A program made the translations under genes and the position numbers. Shown piece after piece: positions 1 to 13,319 of a DNA stretch of 64,000 nucleotides; the stretch's first letter is position 1; every line of letters begins with the position of its first letter. The notes under the pieces were generated by a model. That model made no database searches, had not been told where the DNA came from, and saw only the letters and a list, made by a program, of their open reading frames with translations. This DNA comes from Spinacia oleracea (taxonomy: Eukaryota; Streptophyta; Magnoliopsida; Caryophyllales; Amaranthaceae): assembly GCF_020520425.1 (NCBI RefSeq), contig NC_079490.1:7068001-7132000 (forward strand), read 5' to 3'.

Positions 1-3000
1 TAACCATACCGGCATGGAAGCTGCAAGTAAACACACAGGTCGGTTATATAATCAGATGATCAGCAATTTCCAATATGTGAAACTTCGTAAGTGTTCTTAC
101 ATCGTGGAATTATGAATCCGCTGAATATGAAAACAAACAGTACGAAGAGAACGGAAGCAAAAATGGAAGCAACAGTGGTTCGAAACAGAGAAGCCAAGAA
201 CCGGAACATGGATATTGATGCCAAGTGCACGCCTGAAAACAGAAGAGCTTGGCAGAAGAACCTGAAAAACACAATAAATTCGTAAAACTTACTCCAATAA
301 CCAGTTTTCCACAGTATAGAATTTCTAAGATTGAAGAGGTAAGAATCAGACACATCAACCAAAAATGACGACGATGACCACAGAAGAATCCCAGCATTGG
401 CAGAGTTTAAGGAGGTATGGATGTATGCAAATTCACTCCTAACCAGTTAAGACTCGTGGACTAAGCTGTTTGCATTAAGCAAGACACACTGAGCTAAATA
501 ACAATTTTTAGTCTGACAAGTCAATTTCTAGGTTCAAATACTATATCACCAGGAATTGTATGCACAACCATAATGTATATACTTACTAGGGTCATGATTT
601 TATAAACCAATGGCAGACAAAATTATTCCTCTGAAGCATCAAGTGCATGAGATACAACACAATGAAGTAAAACTTGCTACCAAGTTGGGGTAAAAATTGA
701 CTGTCAATATATACCACATACATAACCAAAACACTAAATTTGGAAATCAGCATATTACTCTTGAATATTCACCTTCCAACTTCGGGAGCATATCCGATGG
801 TATAGTAAGTAAGTGATGTCCAGATAACAGCAAGCAAAATGGACAAAGGGATCTTCAGGATAGTGGCAGGGATTGCATAAGCCCAAGCAGGGTAGAAATA
901 GAGGTCTCTCTGTTTGAAGAAAACAGGAAGTCTCATGATAGTCATAGACACTTCTGGAAACCCATCAACAAGAAGCATGACAAGACCATAGAACAGAGCG
1001 CCCAAATAATAATCTGCATGAAGAATGTCAACATGCATCCTTGTATGCACAAATACAGTCATTGTTATCAGAGCTATAATGACCAACTGCAGATTGAAAT
1101 ATCAGAAATGAAGAAAAGAAATTAGGTTAGGTTGTAATTACATTAAGCTCTAACAAATATACACACTATGAACGAATAATGAACTCATCGAAGAATTTGA
1201 TTTTATTTTTTCTGGGGGTGGGGTTAGTGAAGGAAATATTTGAAGTTTGAACCATGACCTCAGAATTTCATAGCCGCTGTTTAAATAATTATCCCAGACG
1301 AAACTTTTACATTAATATGAATCATGCATAATATACACATGTTGGCACATATATGTAGCCATGTAGGTGAGCTACGGCGAATCCAAGAGAGTAATAAACA
1401 CAAGAAGCAACATTATAACATTATTGCTCAAAAGAAAAGCCAGAAGGGAAATTAAAAAAGGTGCAAGCACAGTATAAATAACCTGAACAATTTTGAATAT
1501 GTATATGAAAGAATTTCTCTTCATTAGAAGGAATTCCCTTGACAAACAGGCTTTGAAGAGTTCTCCCTTTGGCAGGGAAAACTTGGAAAAGGAGATAGCA
1601 TTATCGTCACCCTGCGTCTTTACAGGTGGCTGTGAAACCTCGTCAAACAAACTCTTTCCAATTTGAGATGCCCTAAATTTCTCACAGAACATATCTACAG
1701 AGATATAGCTATGAGGTTCTTCATGAAACCAGTACTGTGGTTGGTCTTTTTGCGAAATAACCTGAAAAAAGGTATAAAGTGACGCCCTCGGGAAAAAAGG
1801 AAGGAAGCTAGAGAAAACTGCAGTCACTTCATAATAATAAGTGTGCATCACCAGATACCAGACTTGAAAACTGTTACCTCTTGAAGAAAGTCAGCTACTC
1901 CCTTCCTCTTGGGACACCTAAAACCACAGGTCTCAAAAAATTCCACTACATAATTGCGTGGTCCATGATACACAACCTTTCCTTCTGCCATTAAGATTAC
2001 ATCATCAAAAAGATCAAAGGTTTCTGGTGCTGGCTGAAGAAGGGCGATCAATGCAGACGCATCTGTTATGTGAACCAACTGTTGAGTACATGAGACAATC
2101 TGAAATGCAGTAGAACTGTCCAAGCCGTTCGTTATCTCATCCATAAATAATGCCTTTGTTGGCCCAACAATCATCTCACCTGCAAAATTCCATCAAACAA
2201 TGATTCTTCATAGTAATGACGTATGTTCTGATTTTAGTTTTAAAATAGTGGTTTTGAGAACAAGTCATTGAGGCACCTGTAGTCAGTCTTTTCTTTTGAC
2301 CACCTGAAACGCCTCTCTTCATAGCATCCCCTACCATAGTGTCAGCACAGATATCAAGTCCAAGAATCTGCCAGAGAACAGACAGCGAGCAGTCAAGTAC
2401 ATGATTCACAGAAGACAACATAAAAATTTCATATGAGCAGGTTTTTCCAGAGAGTTACTTTTAATATATAGTCTGTCTGCAGGGAACTCTTCAATCCTTC
2501 AACAGCTATTGCCTGTTAACCCAAATCATTAGACACAATAACCACAATTACTAACCAGCATGGTACTTCAGGTAAAGGAAAAAAGAACGTTGCAACAGTA
2601 AAATCAGAGATATTTTGTACCTCAATGTTGTATGCTTCTATATTCCCAAAAATATCACATGTATGCTTTACTTTAATCATTAAATTAAAACGCTTAATTA
2701 GAGAGATGTAGCAGGAAAGGATGAAGAGGAACTCAAGTCCCGCTAGTAGATAATCAAACGGGAAATAGACATAGAAATTAGCAAATGCCTCATAAATCCT
2801 CGTCTTATCCTAGTGAAAGAGCAGGGGTACCAGGAATAAGAAGAAATAGACAATCTTGGCGTTTCTTTTTTTGAAAATACACTTAAGATCAAGGGGTAAG
2901 GAGGAGCTCACTAATTTGTTGAGGTTATGGGAGTTATATTTTTCTTCAATGACCATGGTCAAAGGTTATGATAGTATACTTGGCCACAAAAATCTCCACA

Positions 3001-6000
3001 GCCAACAACTCAAACATGAAGAAAATTCGCATGACGGGCGAGAACCGAAAGATTTTTCTTCGGTGGCTCCAGTATTAAATTAAATCGACATTAAACATAA
3101 AATCCAAAGCAAGATGCTGAACTCATCTCTCATAGATCACAATTCACCTATCAAAGGAGCTTCAGGGGATAAGCGCCAACTTATCTTCTACCACAGATAA
3201 ATCTTTCAACTTAAAATGTGAAGCAATTTCATTGGCTATTTTTCCTTAGTCTTGGTTTAATGCCTAAACGGAGGAAGCAAGGGATCAAACTAGCAATTTA
3301 ACAGGGAGATAGACAGAAAAATAACTGAAGTACCTTCATGTATGCATCTATATCAGGATCTGGAATGATTCCTTCCTGTTTCTCCCGTCTACAGACCTCA
3401 ATCAACAAGTCTTAAGAGGCAACATACTTCCGTGAGTACTTGGATATAATGAGCGGTCATGCAAAGAAATCATTATCTAGGATCTGAATGAAATTTACCT
3501 GCACGGCTTCTGACACCCTGACAACGAGCTGAAAAATCAATTGTCTCTCTCACAGTCATATCAGGAATGTGCAGGTCATGCTGGCTTATATAAGCAGAAG
3601 TTTTCTGTGGAATGAACTGATCTAAATTGTGCCCGTTGTAACTGATATCTCCTTTAAACTGCAATAAAAAAAACGAAACAATGAGTATAAGTTGAAAAAA
3701 CTGGCTTCATATGAAAATAAAAGCTCATATTAGCCAAATTCATGAATTCCCCCTTCAAATTCAGTGAAACCTCAAGTTAAAACATCCTGTCTCCAGAACC
3801 AAAATCCGAGGAAATACACAAGAATAAGTACGTGTTAGCTACACTGGACGATATCATGGAACTTGGAAGTGTATAAGAGGAAAGATAGGCTCATAATATA
3901 ACATTAACCTCCAAAGAGTTGTCAAGGTTTCCTGAAAGTGCCAACAAAAGGGAGGTCTTTCCACATCCAGGTGGACCAAGTAGTAGAGTCATCCTGCAAA
4001 ATCACCATAAAATAAATAAATAAATAAATGCACCTGTCCAGGAAATCTCTGGAGAAGGAACCAGTATTAAATCTCTTTAGTAGTGATGCCATAAAATTCT
4101 GAAAGTACTTATACAGATTATTCTATTGATCTACTATTGTACACTAGCAACCCTTCCAATCAACACACCGCAACCCCACAAGAAAATAGGAAAATAATCT
4201 GATAAATTAGGAAACACGTGAAAAAAAATATGTACACGGGCACTAACGATGTTTTGCAGAATATCAGGAGAACTGAGAATGAAAGCATGTCAACCACCCA
4301 AGTATCTCAAAGTTCCTAATCAGTCGAGATCTTAAAGATAGATTCGAAGTTTCGAACATTGAGAGTTGGTTCAAGATCCCCAAACTTCAATCTGATCAAT
4401 CTTAGATGTGATACCTGTCTACTCCTTAGGGTCCATAGAGAGAACTGAATCAACTGATGCTATCCTAATAACTAGAAATTCTAGTAAGCTGATCATTAAC
4501 ACATCATGTTTTCCCCCCACTACCCTTGCCCGTGTCTTTACTCTGAGTCCACATTACTTGCCCATGTTGGAATACGGAACTGCAGGCACTTCTAATGAAG
4601 AATACGGAACTGCAAACCCATGATTGTAACAGATATATCAGACACTATAAGTTCCATACTACTACAGATTCTACCAGTTCAGATTAGAAGGAGACTAGCA
4701 GCATTTTAGGAGCATGATAGTGTATTCTTGTCTCATCATCTCATACACTTAATAAGTCAGAAAATATAAGTAAAGCCCTAATGTAAAGTGAGCCATACAC
4801 AAATATTGTTATGCCTCCAGCTGAATTAGGATGTTACGATGTCGTAAATTGCGATAAGAATTGGAGACATCACCTACAAGAACGCAAATTAATGGGGTAC
4901 TAGAAGTTATCTGCATGTGCTCATCTTTAAAGCAGTAAGACAATGACTGACTTTTAGTTAAAAAATCAAGCAGCGCAAAATTTTCTCAGGGAGAGAACAT
5001 AAAAAGTACCCGGAAAATGTTAAATTTTCAAGCATATATTATGTAGCAGAAGCATGCCACAGACCTAACACTTCACCTCACTAATCTTACACTAGAGAAA
5101 GGCATCAGCCACAAGCAACCTTGTACACATACAAAAAAAATTCTTTCTTTTAGACTTAGCAGTTAGCACGTTCTACACATTGAAATAGTTTATGTCTACC
5201 GTTTCTTAGCACAAAGTTAAAAACTTAAATTGTAAATCTTTATGGCCTGCAACTGACCTCCCAGGTTTGATTATGCCACTGACATCCTTGATAATACTGA
5301 TCTTTGCTTCTTGCAGCTGAGACCCCAATAACTTGGAAAAGACCTGTATAATACAAGAATGCGAGTTGACAAGTCAGAATAGGAGCCATTGACTAAGGTC
5401 CACACTTTTGGTAAAATAGAGTCTTTCTTAATTGAAAAAATCAAGTCTCTTTCTCAATAACAATTTTTATTGTCTATTAAGCTACTTGCATTTGTAAAAT
5501 AGTGATAAATGATGTCACAGTCTAGACATCAAACAACGAATGCAAGACAGCCATTATGCCAGTTATAAACTTACAACTAAAAGCTGCAGCGCCATGAGAG
5601 AAGCACTATTACATATGAAATTCTCCAAATACTTCACATACTTACAGAGAGACTGCTTTTAAAAGAGTTCCACAGAGTAGGAAGGGGCTTTCCATCCACA
5701 ACCTTACACCTCGCATCCACAAAAAGGTGTTCATACTTCACAGTAACAGCAGGAAATTGTAAGCCGACTCTACACAAGAAAAAATAAATTGTTTGTGAAA
5801 AGACCGTAACTCAACAAAGGAAAAAGAAAACATATTTCCTTTCAATGAAGTTTAGAGGATCAATTGTAAGGGTCACTCTTATTTACCCACTCTTAAACTC
5901 TCTCTTCATCCACCTCATCACCCTCTCTTAATAAGAGTTATCTATCAAAAATTCAAGAAATAACTATCTCTTATTTACTCCCTCTTAAACACCTTTACAT

Positions 6001-8063
6001 GTATTTTTTTTTAAAAAAAAAACAAAAATATCAAAAGCATGCACATTTTCCCCACAATCATCCACCTCACCCCCACTCTTACTTCTAAGAGTTACCTCTT
6101 ATTCAGAGGATGTCTTAATCAACCTCTAAATAAGAGGTAGCTAAGAGTTAGCTCTTTTTTATTAAGAGCTAACTTTAAAATTTTATCTCTCTTTAAGAGG
6201 GGGTTAAGAGTGGGCTAGTATTGATGCTCTTAAAGGCTACACAGTGTAGGGTCCACTTAGTTATGGATTAAATAATTTAAATAGTAATATATCATAAGCA
6301 ATGTATTACACCGTGATGATTAACCAGATGGATTAAATAATTTAAATGGTAAGCAAACAATATGATTTCACTGACTATTGAACTCCATGCTTATGAGATG
6401 CAGTATTCTACCATAACACAGACACATTGACGAATCAACCCCCTTTATTCTGTGACAGATGGGTAAATAGAAGTCACTACACTTTTGCAAGTATACAAAC
6501 TACATCTACATATCAGCAACCTGGATCACTTGAGTCTTTAAACCATAGTCATAGTTTGCTGCATATGCAGATTTATATGATAAATGTGCTGAAAGACACA
6601 TAAAGAAGCAAATTTTCAATTTTTCCGTTGGTCACAGAAACAGAATATCAGCTTTATGCTGCAATAGAGCACCTCAACAAAAAAATCATTTTGTTAATCT
6701 TAATGGTATTTTTCTTCTTTCTCAAGGGTAGTCATACTTCCACCACCTATCAACTGCACCTAGCCAGAATTCCAATCTAGCAAGAAGACATGCTATCATA
6801 CAGAGTGATAATTTGCCAAAAAATTATCCCGAAAGGAGCTGAAGCTAACATGCCCACTTTTTCCAAATAAGTAAACGCACTAACCACATCTACTGTTATA
6901 CTTCCTACTTTGTATTTTCTCCCAGCATTAATCACTACTCCCTCCGTCCCTTAATACTCGCACCGCTTTCCTTTTCCGGCCGTCCCTTAATACTTGCACC
7001 GCTTCTATAAATGGACATTTTTACCAATATTATATTATTTCTCACACTTACCTACTAACCCACCTACACCCCTATTCCCTACAAAAAATCATTAAAAATT
7101 CACACCCCCACTCTCCACTCCCCACCCCTTACACATTTCCCACTAACTATATTAAAAAAATACCCACTATCAACTAACATCCATTAAATTAATAAGTCAA
7201 TTCAAGTGTCTTAAACTCCGCACCGGTCAAACCGGTGCGAGTATTAAGGGACGGAGGGAGTATTTAAGTATTTAGTTCTACAATTATTATGCTTCTTCCA
7301 ATATTACCTAATTGACCTTATTAGGAAACTATTTTTAACTCAGATATCTTAACAAACCAAGGATATTATTGTTAAGAAAATATTCAGCCATTGATTCAGT
7401 ATTACACCTTCAGTCCTATGGTGCTTACACTAGTTTGAATCTTCTGTGAACTTGAGAAGTGATCAGATTGGTATTAATAAGATAACAGAATAAGTAGTGG
7501 AAAGTGAGACATGAATGTAAATGTGACAATTTAATATCAAAACGAAAATCTAGCTGACATCTAAGGACATCCCAAAACGGAATAACATCCCCCCCTCCCC
7601 CTTCAACAAAGAAAATAGAAGTATCACACGATAAATCGGAGTATTTAATAACGGGAAATACATGCATTTTTCCCATCTCACGCACATATAGTTAAGAAAC
7701 TTACTTGTCCATTCTTCTCCTAAGTTTTTGCAACAGACGAAGGTTGTCTTGTTCAATCTGTTTTATGAGCTTCTCGATGAAAAGACGCCGGTCCAGAGGT
7801 CCGAGCATGGAGACATCAATCATCCGTTTTCCATTGCCATTAATTGTGTTTTCCCCATCGTATTCATCAAGCAGAAACACTCTTGACCTTTGATAGGTAG
7901 GCAACCTTTCAATTTTAGCCCATTCCTGATTGAAGTCTTCATCAAGAGCACCCTTTGAAGAATCTAAAGATGTATTTCTCCGGAATGATAACTTTGCGCT
8001 TTTACCTAGCTCTGCCAGATCAGAATGCTGAGACTTAATTTCATCACCAAACAATTGAGCCAT
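1..8063 (-). CDS. ABCG37-like: PDR-type ABC transporter, ABCG33/ABCG37-like, N-terminal half (cut by window edge)
   Basis: Full-size ABCG (pleiotropic drug resistance) exporter of the plasma membrane. ABCG37/PDR9 relatives export auxin precursors and phenolics; the substrate here is unknown. Exons read from splice sites: 7705-8063 (ATG at 8063), 5646-5769, 5258-5343, 3909-3993, 3499-3658, 3334-3410, 2459-2512, 2277-2367, 1878-2179, 1483-1761, 773-1086, 101-261, and 1-20 (partial). All phases fit and no stop occurs over about 704 residues, roughly half the usual 1,420-1,450. Seen in order: N-terminal [14 protein letters not shown]; Walker [10 protein letters not shown] (about 196-204); Q-loop YISQHD (about 241-246); signature VSGGQKKRL (about 335-343); Walker B LFMDE (about 356-360); then TMD1, with [20 protein letters not shown] and FSGFIIPR. 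The sequence [18 protein letters not shown] is typical of the ABCG33/37 clade. NBD2 and TMD2 lie beyond the left edge. A tandem pseudogene copy lies upstream at 10.8-22.2 kb. Confidence 0.93.
5855..6229. mobile_element. Tourist-like MITE (PIF/Harbinger type) in intron 1 of the PDR gene
   Basis: A 375-bp element with inverted ends. The left end reads GAGGATCAATTGTAAGGGTCA and the complement of the right end reads GAGCATCAATACTAGCCCACT, both continuing CTCTTA. It is flanked on both sides by TTA, the 3-bp target duplication of Tourist/Harbinger elements. The interior is rich in TAAGAG/CTCTTA words. The matching intron of the tandem pseudogene copy (21,360-21,833) is only 474 bp and lacks it. Confidence 0.8.
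6938..7260. mobile_element. Stowaway MITE in intron 1 of the PDR gene
   Basis: A 323-bp element beginning CTCCCTCCGTCCCTTAATAC and ending with its complement (GTATTAAGGGACGGAGGGAG). It is flanked by TA on each side, the mariner/Stowaway hallmark. It has no coding capacity and is absent from the corresponding intron of the pseudogene copy. Confidence 0.92.
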
Positions 8064-9109
8064 AGCATAACACTAGAAAAGGTTTAAAGAAACAAAGAAG
8101 ACAATGGGAAATAGGAGAGGGACTTATAGGTCACTTAAATCCTATGACATTATTTTATGCACATGCAGAAAGTTTATAAATATCATATCATAACAAGTGC
8201 ATCATAGACTCATAGTCTAGTAAAAATTTCAAATTTGCAAGAAACAAAAATTGACTTTTTCATATGGGACACTGGTTGGATGTGCAAAGCATGACATGCA
8301 ACATGACAATTACATAGTTTGACTAATTGTTGGAGGGACATGGAATGATTTAAACGCATAACTTCAGCGAGATTTAGAAACAACTTAACAGCAGAATGGA
8401 TATGATATGATACAAGTGCTGCTGTGCAAACAATTAATTTCAGTTTTCAAAGCAGAATGAATTGACGTGTCCGCTAGGCCCTTAATTAATCATGAGATTT
8501 AGTTAATAGATGATAAATAATAGGGCCATTTGACATATAAATAGTATGGAATACATTATACATTGAATTTACAGTTGAACACTTGACATGCATCAGTATA
8601 ATTAACAATTTGCAGTTTTTTATTTGTTAAAAACAAATTAATTATGCCGTCTTATGTTTTGGCAAGACAGTAACATCCACGTGCTCGCAATATAAGTTGC
8701 AACTTAAAAATATAAAGAGAGAAGACGGGGAGTATATAACATAGAAGTCAACTTGAAGAATTGAGCTTTGAGGGTGCTATTTATCTAACCTATATAATAA
8801 TCAAAAGGGTTTATTATATTGATTCGATTGACGGGAAAATGCATTTAGTAATGTAAGCAATGATGTGTATTCAGCCAGCAACTGGGAACTAAAAGATCCC
8901 TCATTAAGCTTTCAAAAAATGCCATGAGTTAATGAATAGTTGCTTGGAGAAACCAAAATGTCATGAACCAAATAAATCAAATATAATATCTTAACTACCA
9001 GCCTGTATTTCTGTTCTTCTCACCATATTATGCTGAACATAACTCTTATCAGTAGAGATAACGAAAATACTATTGTCTGTCATGAATTTATTGAATGAAT
9101 GGATACATA
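8064..9109 (-). promoter_or_regulatory. Upstream region of the PDR gene, conserved with the pseudogene copy
   Basis: No coding exon is seen. The stretch aligns by eye with 22,197-23,140 upstream of the second PDR copy; both share the GCAGAATGAATTGAC / GCGGAATGAATTGAC stretch, the TTAATTAATCATGA stretch and CCGTCTTATGTTTTGG. The duplication unit therefore includes the 5' flank, and shared promoter elements should lie here. I could not assign a TATA box or transcription start. Confidence 0.5.
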
Positions 9110-9309
9110 CTCCCTCGCCTCGATTGTCACATACTATAATACTACAGGATTTCCAGAAAGATATCGTCATATTTCCTAAATGCGCCTACTTTCATAAATT
9201 TCACAGCTAATATTAAGGGTTTTCTATGTCCAAACAAAAATTAAGGTTTTCGGCATAACAATTAACAAGGGATTGGGACAATGTGACAACTAATTCTCGA
9301 CGGAGGGAG
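9110..9309. mobile_element. Stowaway-like MITE upstream of the PDR gene
   Basis: A 200-bp element flanked by TA. The left end is CTCCCTCGCCTCGATTGTCAC and the complement of the right end is CTCCCTCCGTCGAG, later reaching TTGTCACAT. A more decayed homologue appears at about 23,320-23,535 upstream of the pseudogene copy (shared GGGACAATG.GACAACTA near its end). The insertion therefore probably predates the tandem duplication. Confidence 0.75.
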
Positions 9310-10831
9310 TACATATTAGCATTATACTGCTAGCAAACACTCTTGGTGGATGAATTTTGAAGTAATTACTACAATAAATTAATCAATTATTCAAATCTAT
9401 TGGTGAAATATTCTAGAAATTCATTTAAAATTAAAACTTCAAGCACAAAATTAAGCAGAGAATACATAAAAAACAGTACCCAAGTCCAAATTATACGCAG
9501 ATAATTAAGAAAGCTTAAATTGAACTAAGAAATTGAAAGACGTGCCTGCTAATCTTGAAATTTGGTTGATCCTCTTGTTGAAGCTTGATTCCGTCTGGAA
9601 AAAAAAATGCAGGAATCAGAAATTAATTTTTTTAATTGACAGTTTTGGAGCGAGTATAATTCAAACTTTTGAGGAATGTGATTACCTAATTTTGATAATA
9701 ATCTACTATTGCAATTGCAAGAAAACCTAAACAATGCAAATTCTTCTGTTTGAAGATCATAGGCCCTCACACTACAGCAGAAGTTCAATCGAAATCAAGC
9801 TCCCAGTTTTTTCGTTTCTTGCGCTGGTTTTACTTAAGGGTCAAAATTAAGTTCATCCACCCTCGACATTCAACAAAGTATTTTAGTTTACACTAATTCA
9901 AAAAAAAAAAAAAGTATTTTAGTTTACACACTATTTTGTCAATTGATTTTGACTTGTGTGGCCAAATAATTCAACAACAACAACTTAAAGTCACTATCAT
10001 ACGTCAATTACACATGACTTTCGATGTGAATAGATAAAAAACACATGACTTTTTACAATTTGTGTCATAACTTGTCTTGTCTTTACGCGTAGGTTTTTTG
10101 TACTACTAATTTATATAAAACGTAAACAATTAGAAATTCATTTCACATTACAAATTATTGAAAAAAGGAGTACTTATAATCTAGGTGTTTGGAAGTAAGA
10201 GGATTGAAATAGAAGATTGGGATGAATCCTCTAATTTCAAAAAAGTTGCTCCAATGAGCTTTTTCAATTAGAGGATTGTATTAGGTAAGATAAAAGACAA
10301 TTTAGTCCTCAAGTTGCAAAAATTACACCCATATCAATCATGTCCATACATTTATCATTGGATTCACCGATTCGCAATAACTTAATCAAGTAATTACAAT
10401 GAAGGTAACAACCCTTGCAACAACATAGAAGATGAAGCTAAACAATGATAGTAAATACATTATATGTGGTCTGCTACAAATAAAACCATGAAAGGCCTTT
10501 GGTCCCCTCTCACTTTTTCTGCTTCATGCAGTACCTGAAGAAGTGTGCATAATTGCATATACTGGTAAACACAATAGGCCGGGAACTAACTTTGCTCAGT
10601 CTGAAAAGTGAAGAAATATACAAGTTATGCAGTCACCCCTCCCTACTTCCTAGCCTGAACTGCTGACAATCTGAATACAGAACACCTAATAATAGATAAA
10701 TAGAAAGAAAAACAAAGTGTTAAACAAAACAAAACAAGAGCAGATTCATATTCCAATCAAGTACAGAAATAGTTGCAAAACAATGAAATTTTACCTTATT
10801 AAAAATGATAATTCCATGAAATACACACCTT
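9310..10831. other. Intergenic stretch with a short hairpin
   Basis: AT-rich sequence between the PDR promoter and the 3' end of the pseudogene; no gene is supported. At about 10,190-10,300 an inverted repeat (AATCCTCTAATT ... AATTAGAGGATT) suggests a small foldback or MITE remnant. The part from about 10,480 to 10,831 lies directly downstream of the PDR stop codon and probably held its 3' UTR. Confidence 0.4.
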
Positions 10832-13298
10832 TCACCTTCTCTGAAAGTTAAGTTTCCCGATAAAATATGCAAATAGAGACGCAAAAGTCAGAGGAAAGAT
10901 GATTAGCATAGCAGCAACAAGGCCAAGGCGATCGTGATGACACCCGGAGTAGTCTTCTATGAAAGAAGCAACTGTATTAGTTTTGCCAAATGCTGTGATT
11001 TCTTCATGTATATCACCATACTGGGAAGACAACAGACCATGTAGAGTCCAAGAAGTTGGACATAAATAAAATAACCACAGCCACCACTTGGGAATACGCT
11101 GCAAGAATTATCATTGGATAATAATTAATCTCAGTTTCTGTGTTCAGGCACCACTTAAAGGAGATAATTAAACCAAATTGAAAGACTAATCATCCGAATA
11201 CTGTCAATACTCTGAATTCTGACAGAAAGCATACTAAACTAGTTCAGCTTGTTTAGGCCTGAGTTATCTATTATCTGCTTCTTATGCAACAAATGTACTC
11301 CTAAAGTCCTAATTATGTTGATCAAAGTCATCTAATTTCATTAACAAAGTCATTTAGGGGAAAGGGGTGCATCTCTTCAATGGGTGGCACTGTGGAAGAC
11401 GATTGAGAGGCATTTTTGTCAAATATTGTTTGTAGGTCACGTTTGAAAGAAGTAGCTTACCGGTTGTGGGATCAGAAACCCAGAAAACAAATTCATCAAT
11501 GTGTAGGTAGCTGATGCTGTAATTGCAGCCACTTGGGTATTTGGTGTCAATGATACGAGCATCATACCCATGTAATTGAAATACATCAAAGTACAGGACA
11601 TGGCATAGAAGTACCAGAAGACTTTGTAAGCTGATAAGTAATACCCAATCATCGGATATGTAATGACTGTGAAGATAAACGCTACAGTAAGAAGATAAGG
11701 AAGCTCGACGGTGACCTGCAAACCAACCAGCAGCTAGATCAGCGAAACATTTGAGTGAAGGAACATTAAACAAGTAAAAGTAGAAGTAAAAGTTCAGTTT
11801 TCAAGTTTTGGCCAGGATAAGAGGCTAGAATTCCAACCCCTGATCCCTTAAAACAAAATAAACAAAAAGAGTACTGCACAGTTAGTATTCAGATAAATGC
11901 AGCTTATTGAGCATGATGTTGCTAATGGTGCGTTCTATTCACCTGATTTTCACTTATTTTTCCTGAACTTATTTTTCATGAAATAAGTGAAAATACGGTG
12001 AACAGAACAGAGCATAAAAGCCTAAAATAGACATGAAGAATTGTTTGTGTGCAAAGATTGAGACAGAAACTTAAGGATGATGCAGGAAAATGCTTTTGGT
12101 AAATACATGCATGTCGATAATATCATTCCTGAAATTTTTAGAACTAGACAATTTCTTGCAACTTCAAGAAAGATCCAAATGGAAACAAGAGTTGGGAAAA
12201 GAAACTATACCTGCGCAAAAGAATAAGCCCATGAAGAGTACATTCCTGCGAATCTTTCCCGATAAATAACAGTTTTTTCTGTAGCAATGAAAGGAATAAC
12301 AGGAGAACAGATGTTTATCCCCAAGAACATCACAGCAGAAAACATTGAACCAAAAATCGTGAACATACTTTGCTCATCATTTCTGTCATTTCAACAAATA
12401 AAAGGCAAAAGTAAGATGTAAGCAGCATCTTTAAGAATATCAAGAATTCGAGATTGAATTTTAAGATAAAATGTAATTTGATATGGAAGGAATGAAATTT
12501 TTTAGCACTACCACGTAAATCAAAACTAAAAAACAAAGTTTCAAGAGGACTGTGACCAAACATTTCTCACTATAAGTGCTTTAAAATTCAGGAAATCTCT
12601 TAAACAACATGCAACATTCATACAGAAATTTCTCCTCCATTTAATTTATTTATTTGGACACTTGAAATTTAGAACTGCTAGAGGGGTAGTTACGTCTTTT
12701 TAGGTACCATGTTTTGGTAAATTGGTACTGACACAAGCTGTAGAACATCAGAAGCTTCTGGTAACTTGAAAAAACGAATAAGGTTCAGATTCCTTAAGAA
12801 ATTTTCCTGACTTACATGTTCTTCCCTTGCTGCCAGAACAGCAATCCAAAAATAAGAGATGACATAAAGGCAAACATGAGGCGTGTTAAATTATATGAAG
12901 GGCTTCTCCAGTAAGATAGCTGTTGTTTCCAAAGGCAAGATTTATACTGTTCCCAACCAGATAATGAAAAGCAGCTACGAAAGTGATCCTTTGAACCCGT
13001 GGAAGGGATACTTAGCTTCTGTACAATTTTTTCATTGTTCCTGAAATCAACATGGTTAGGGAAGGCACAAAAAGAACCCCATAAAACCATATCTTCTTAA
13101 AATGAAAAGAAAGACCACAACCACTAAAGCTTACTACATCAAAATGACAGAACTTACTGGCATAGAACAGAACTATTGTAAACTTCTGCAAAATCGATAC
13201 CCAGTTCAATTTCAGAAGATTCAGAACTCAGAAGTGACCTCTAACATCCATGCCGCAGGATTGTAGTTATCTCTAATCTTGGCCATGCCAGGTATCGT
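10832..13298 (-). pseudogene. 3' exons of a second PDR transporter (TMD2), with a frameshift
   Basis: C-terminal part of a PDR/ABCG transporter. Exons: 13158-13298, 12816-13040, 12211-12382, 11461-11715, 10832-11098 (stop TGA at 10832-10834). They encode the post-NBD2 segment (IPGMAKIRDNYNPAAWMLEV), TMD2 with [20 protein letters not shown] and [11 protein letters not shown], and the C-terminus [20 protein letters not shown] to LNFQRR. Phases fit, except that the exon at 13158-13298 carries a 1-bp frameshift near 13,225: after EVTSEF the reading must jump to ESSEIELGIDFAEVYNSS. Directly upstream, the preceding exons are replaced by a truncated copia element. It is most simply the 3' end of the copy whose 5' exons are at 19,681-22,196. 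It could instead be the tail of a third copy. Confidence 0.87.
11929..12015. repeat. Short foldback element in an intron of the PDR remnant
   Basis: An inverted repeat of about 35 bp per arm: left GCGTTCTATTCACCTGATTT then TCACTTATTTTTC; right, complementary, GAAATAAGTGAAAATACGG then TGAACAGAAC. It looks like a very small hAT-type MITE. I could not fix a target duplication. Confidence 0.55.
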
Positions 13299-13319
13299 CT
13301 ATTCAATATCCAAAAGAAA

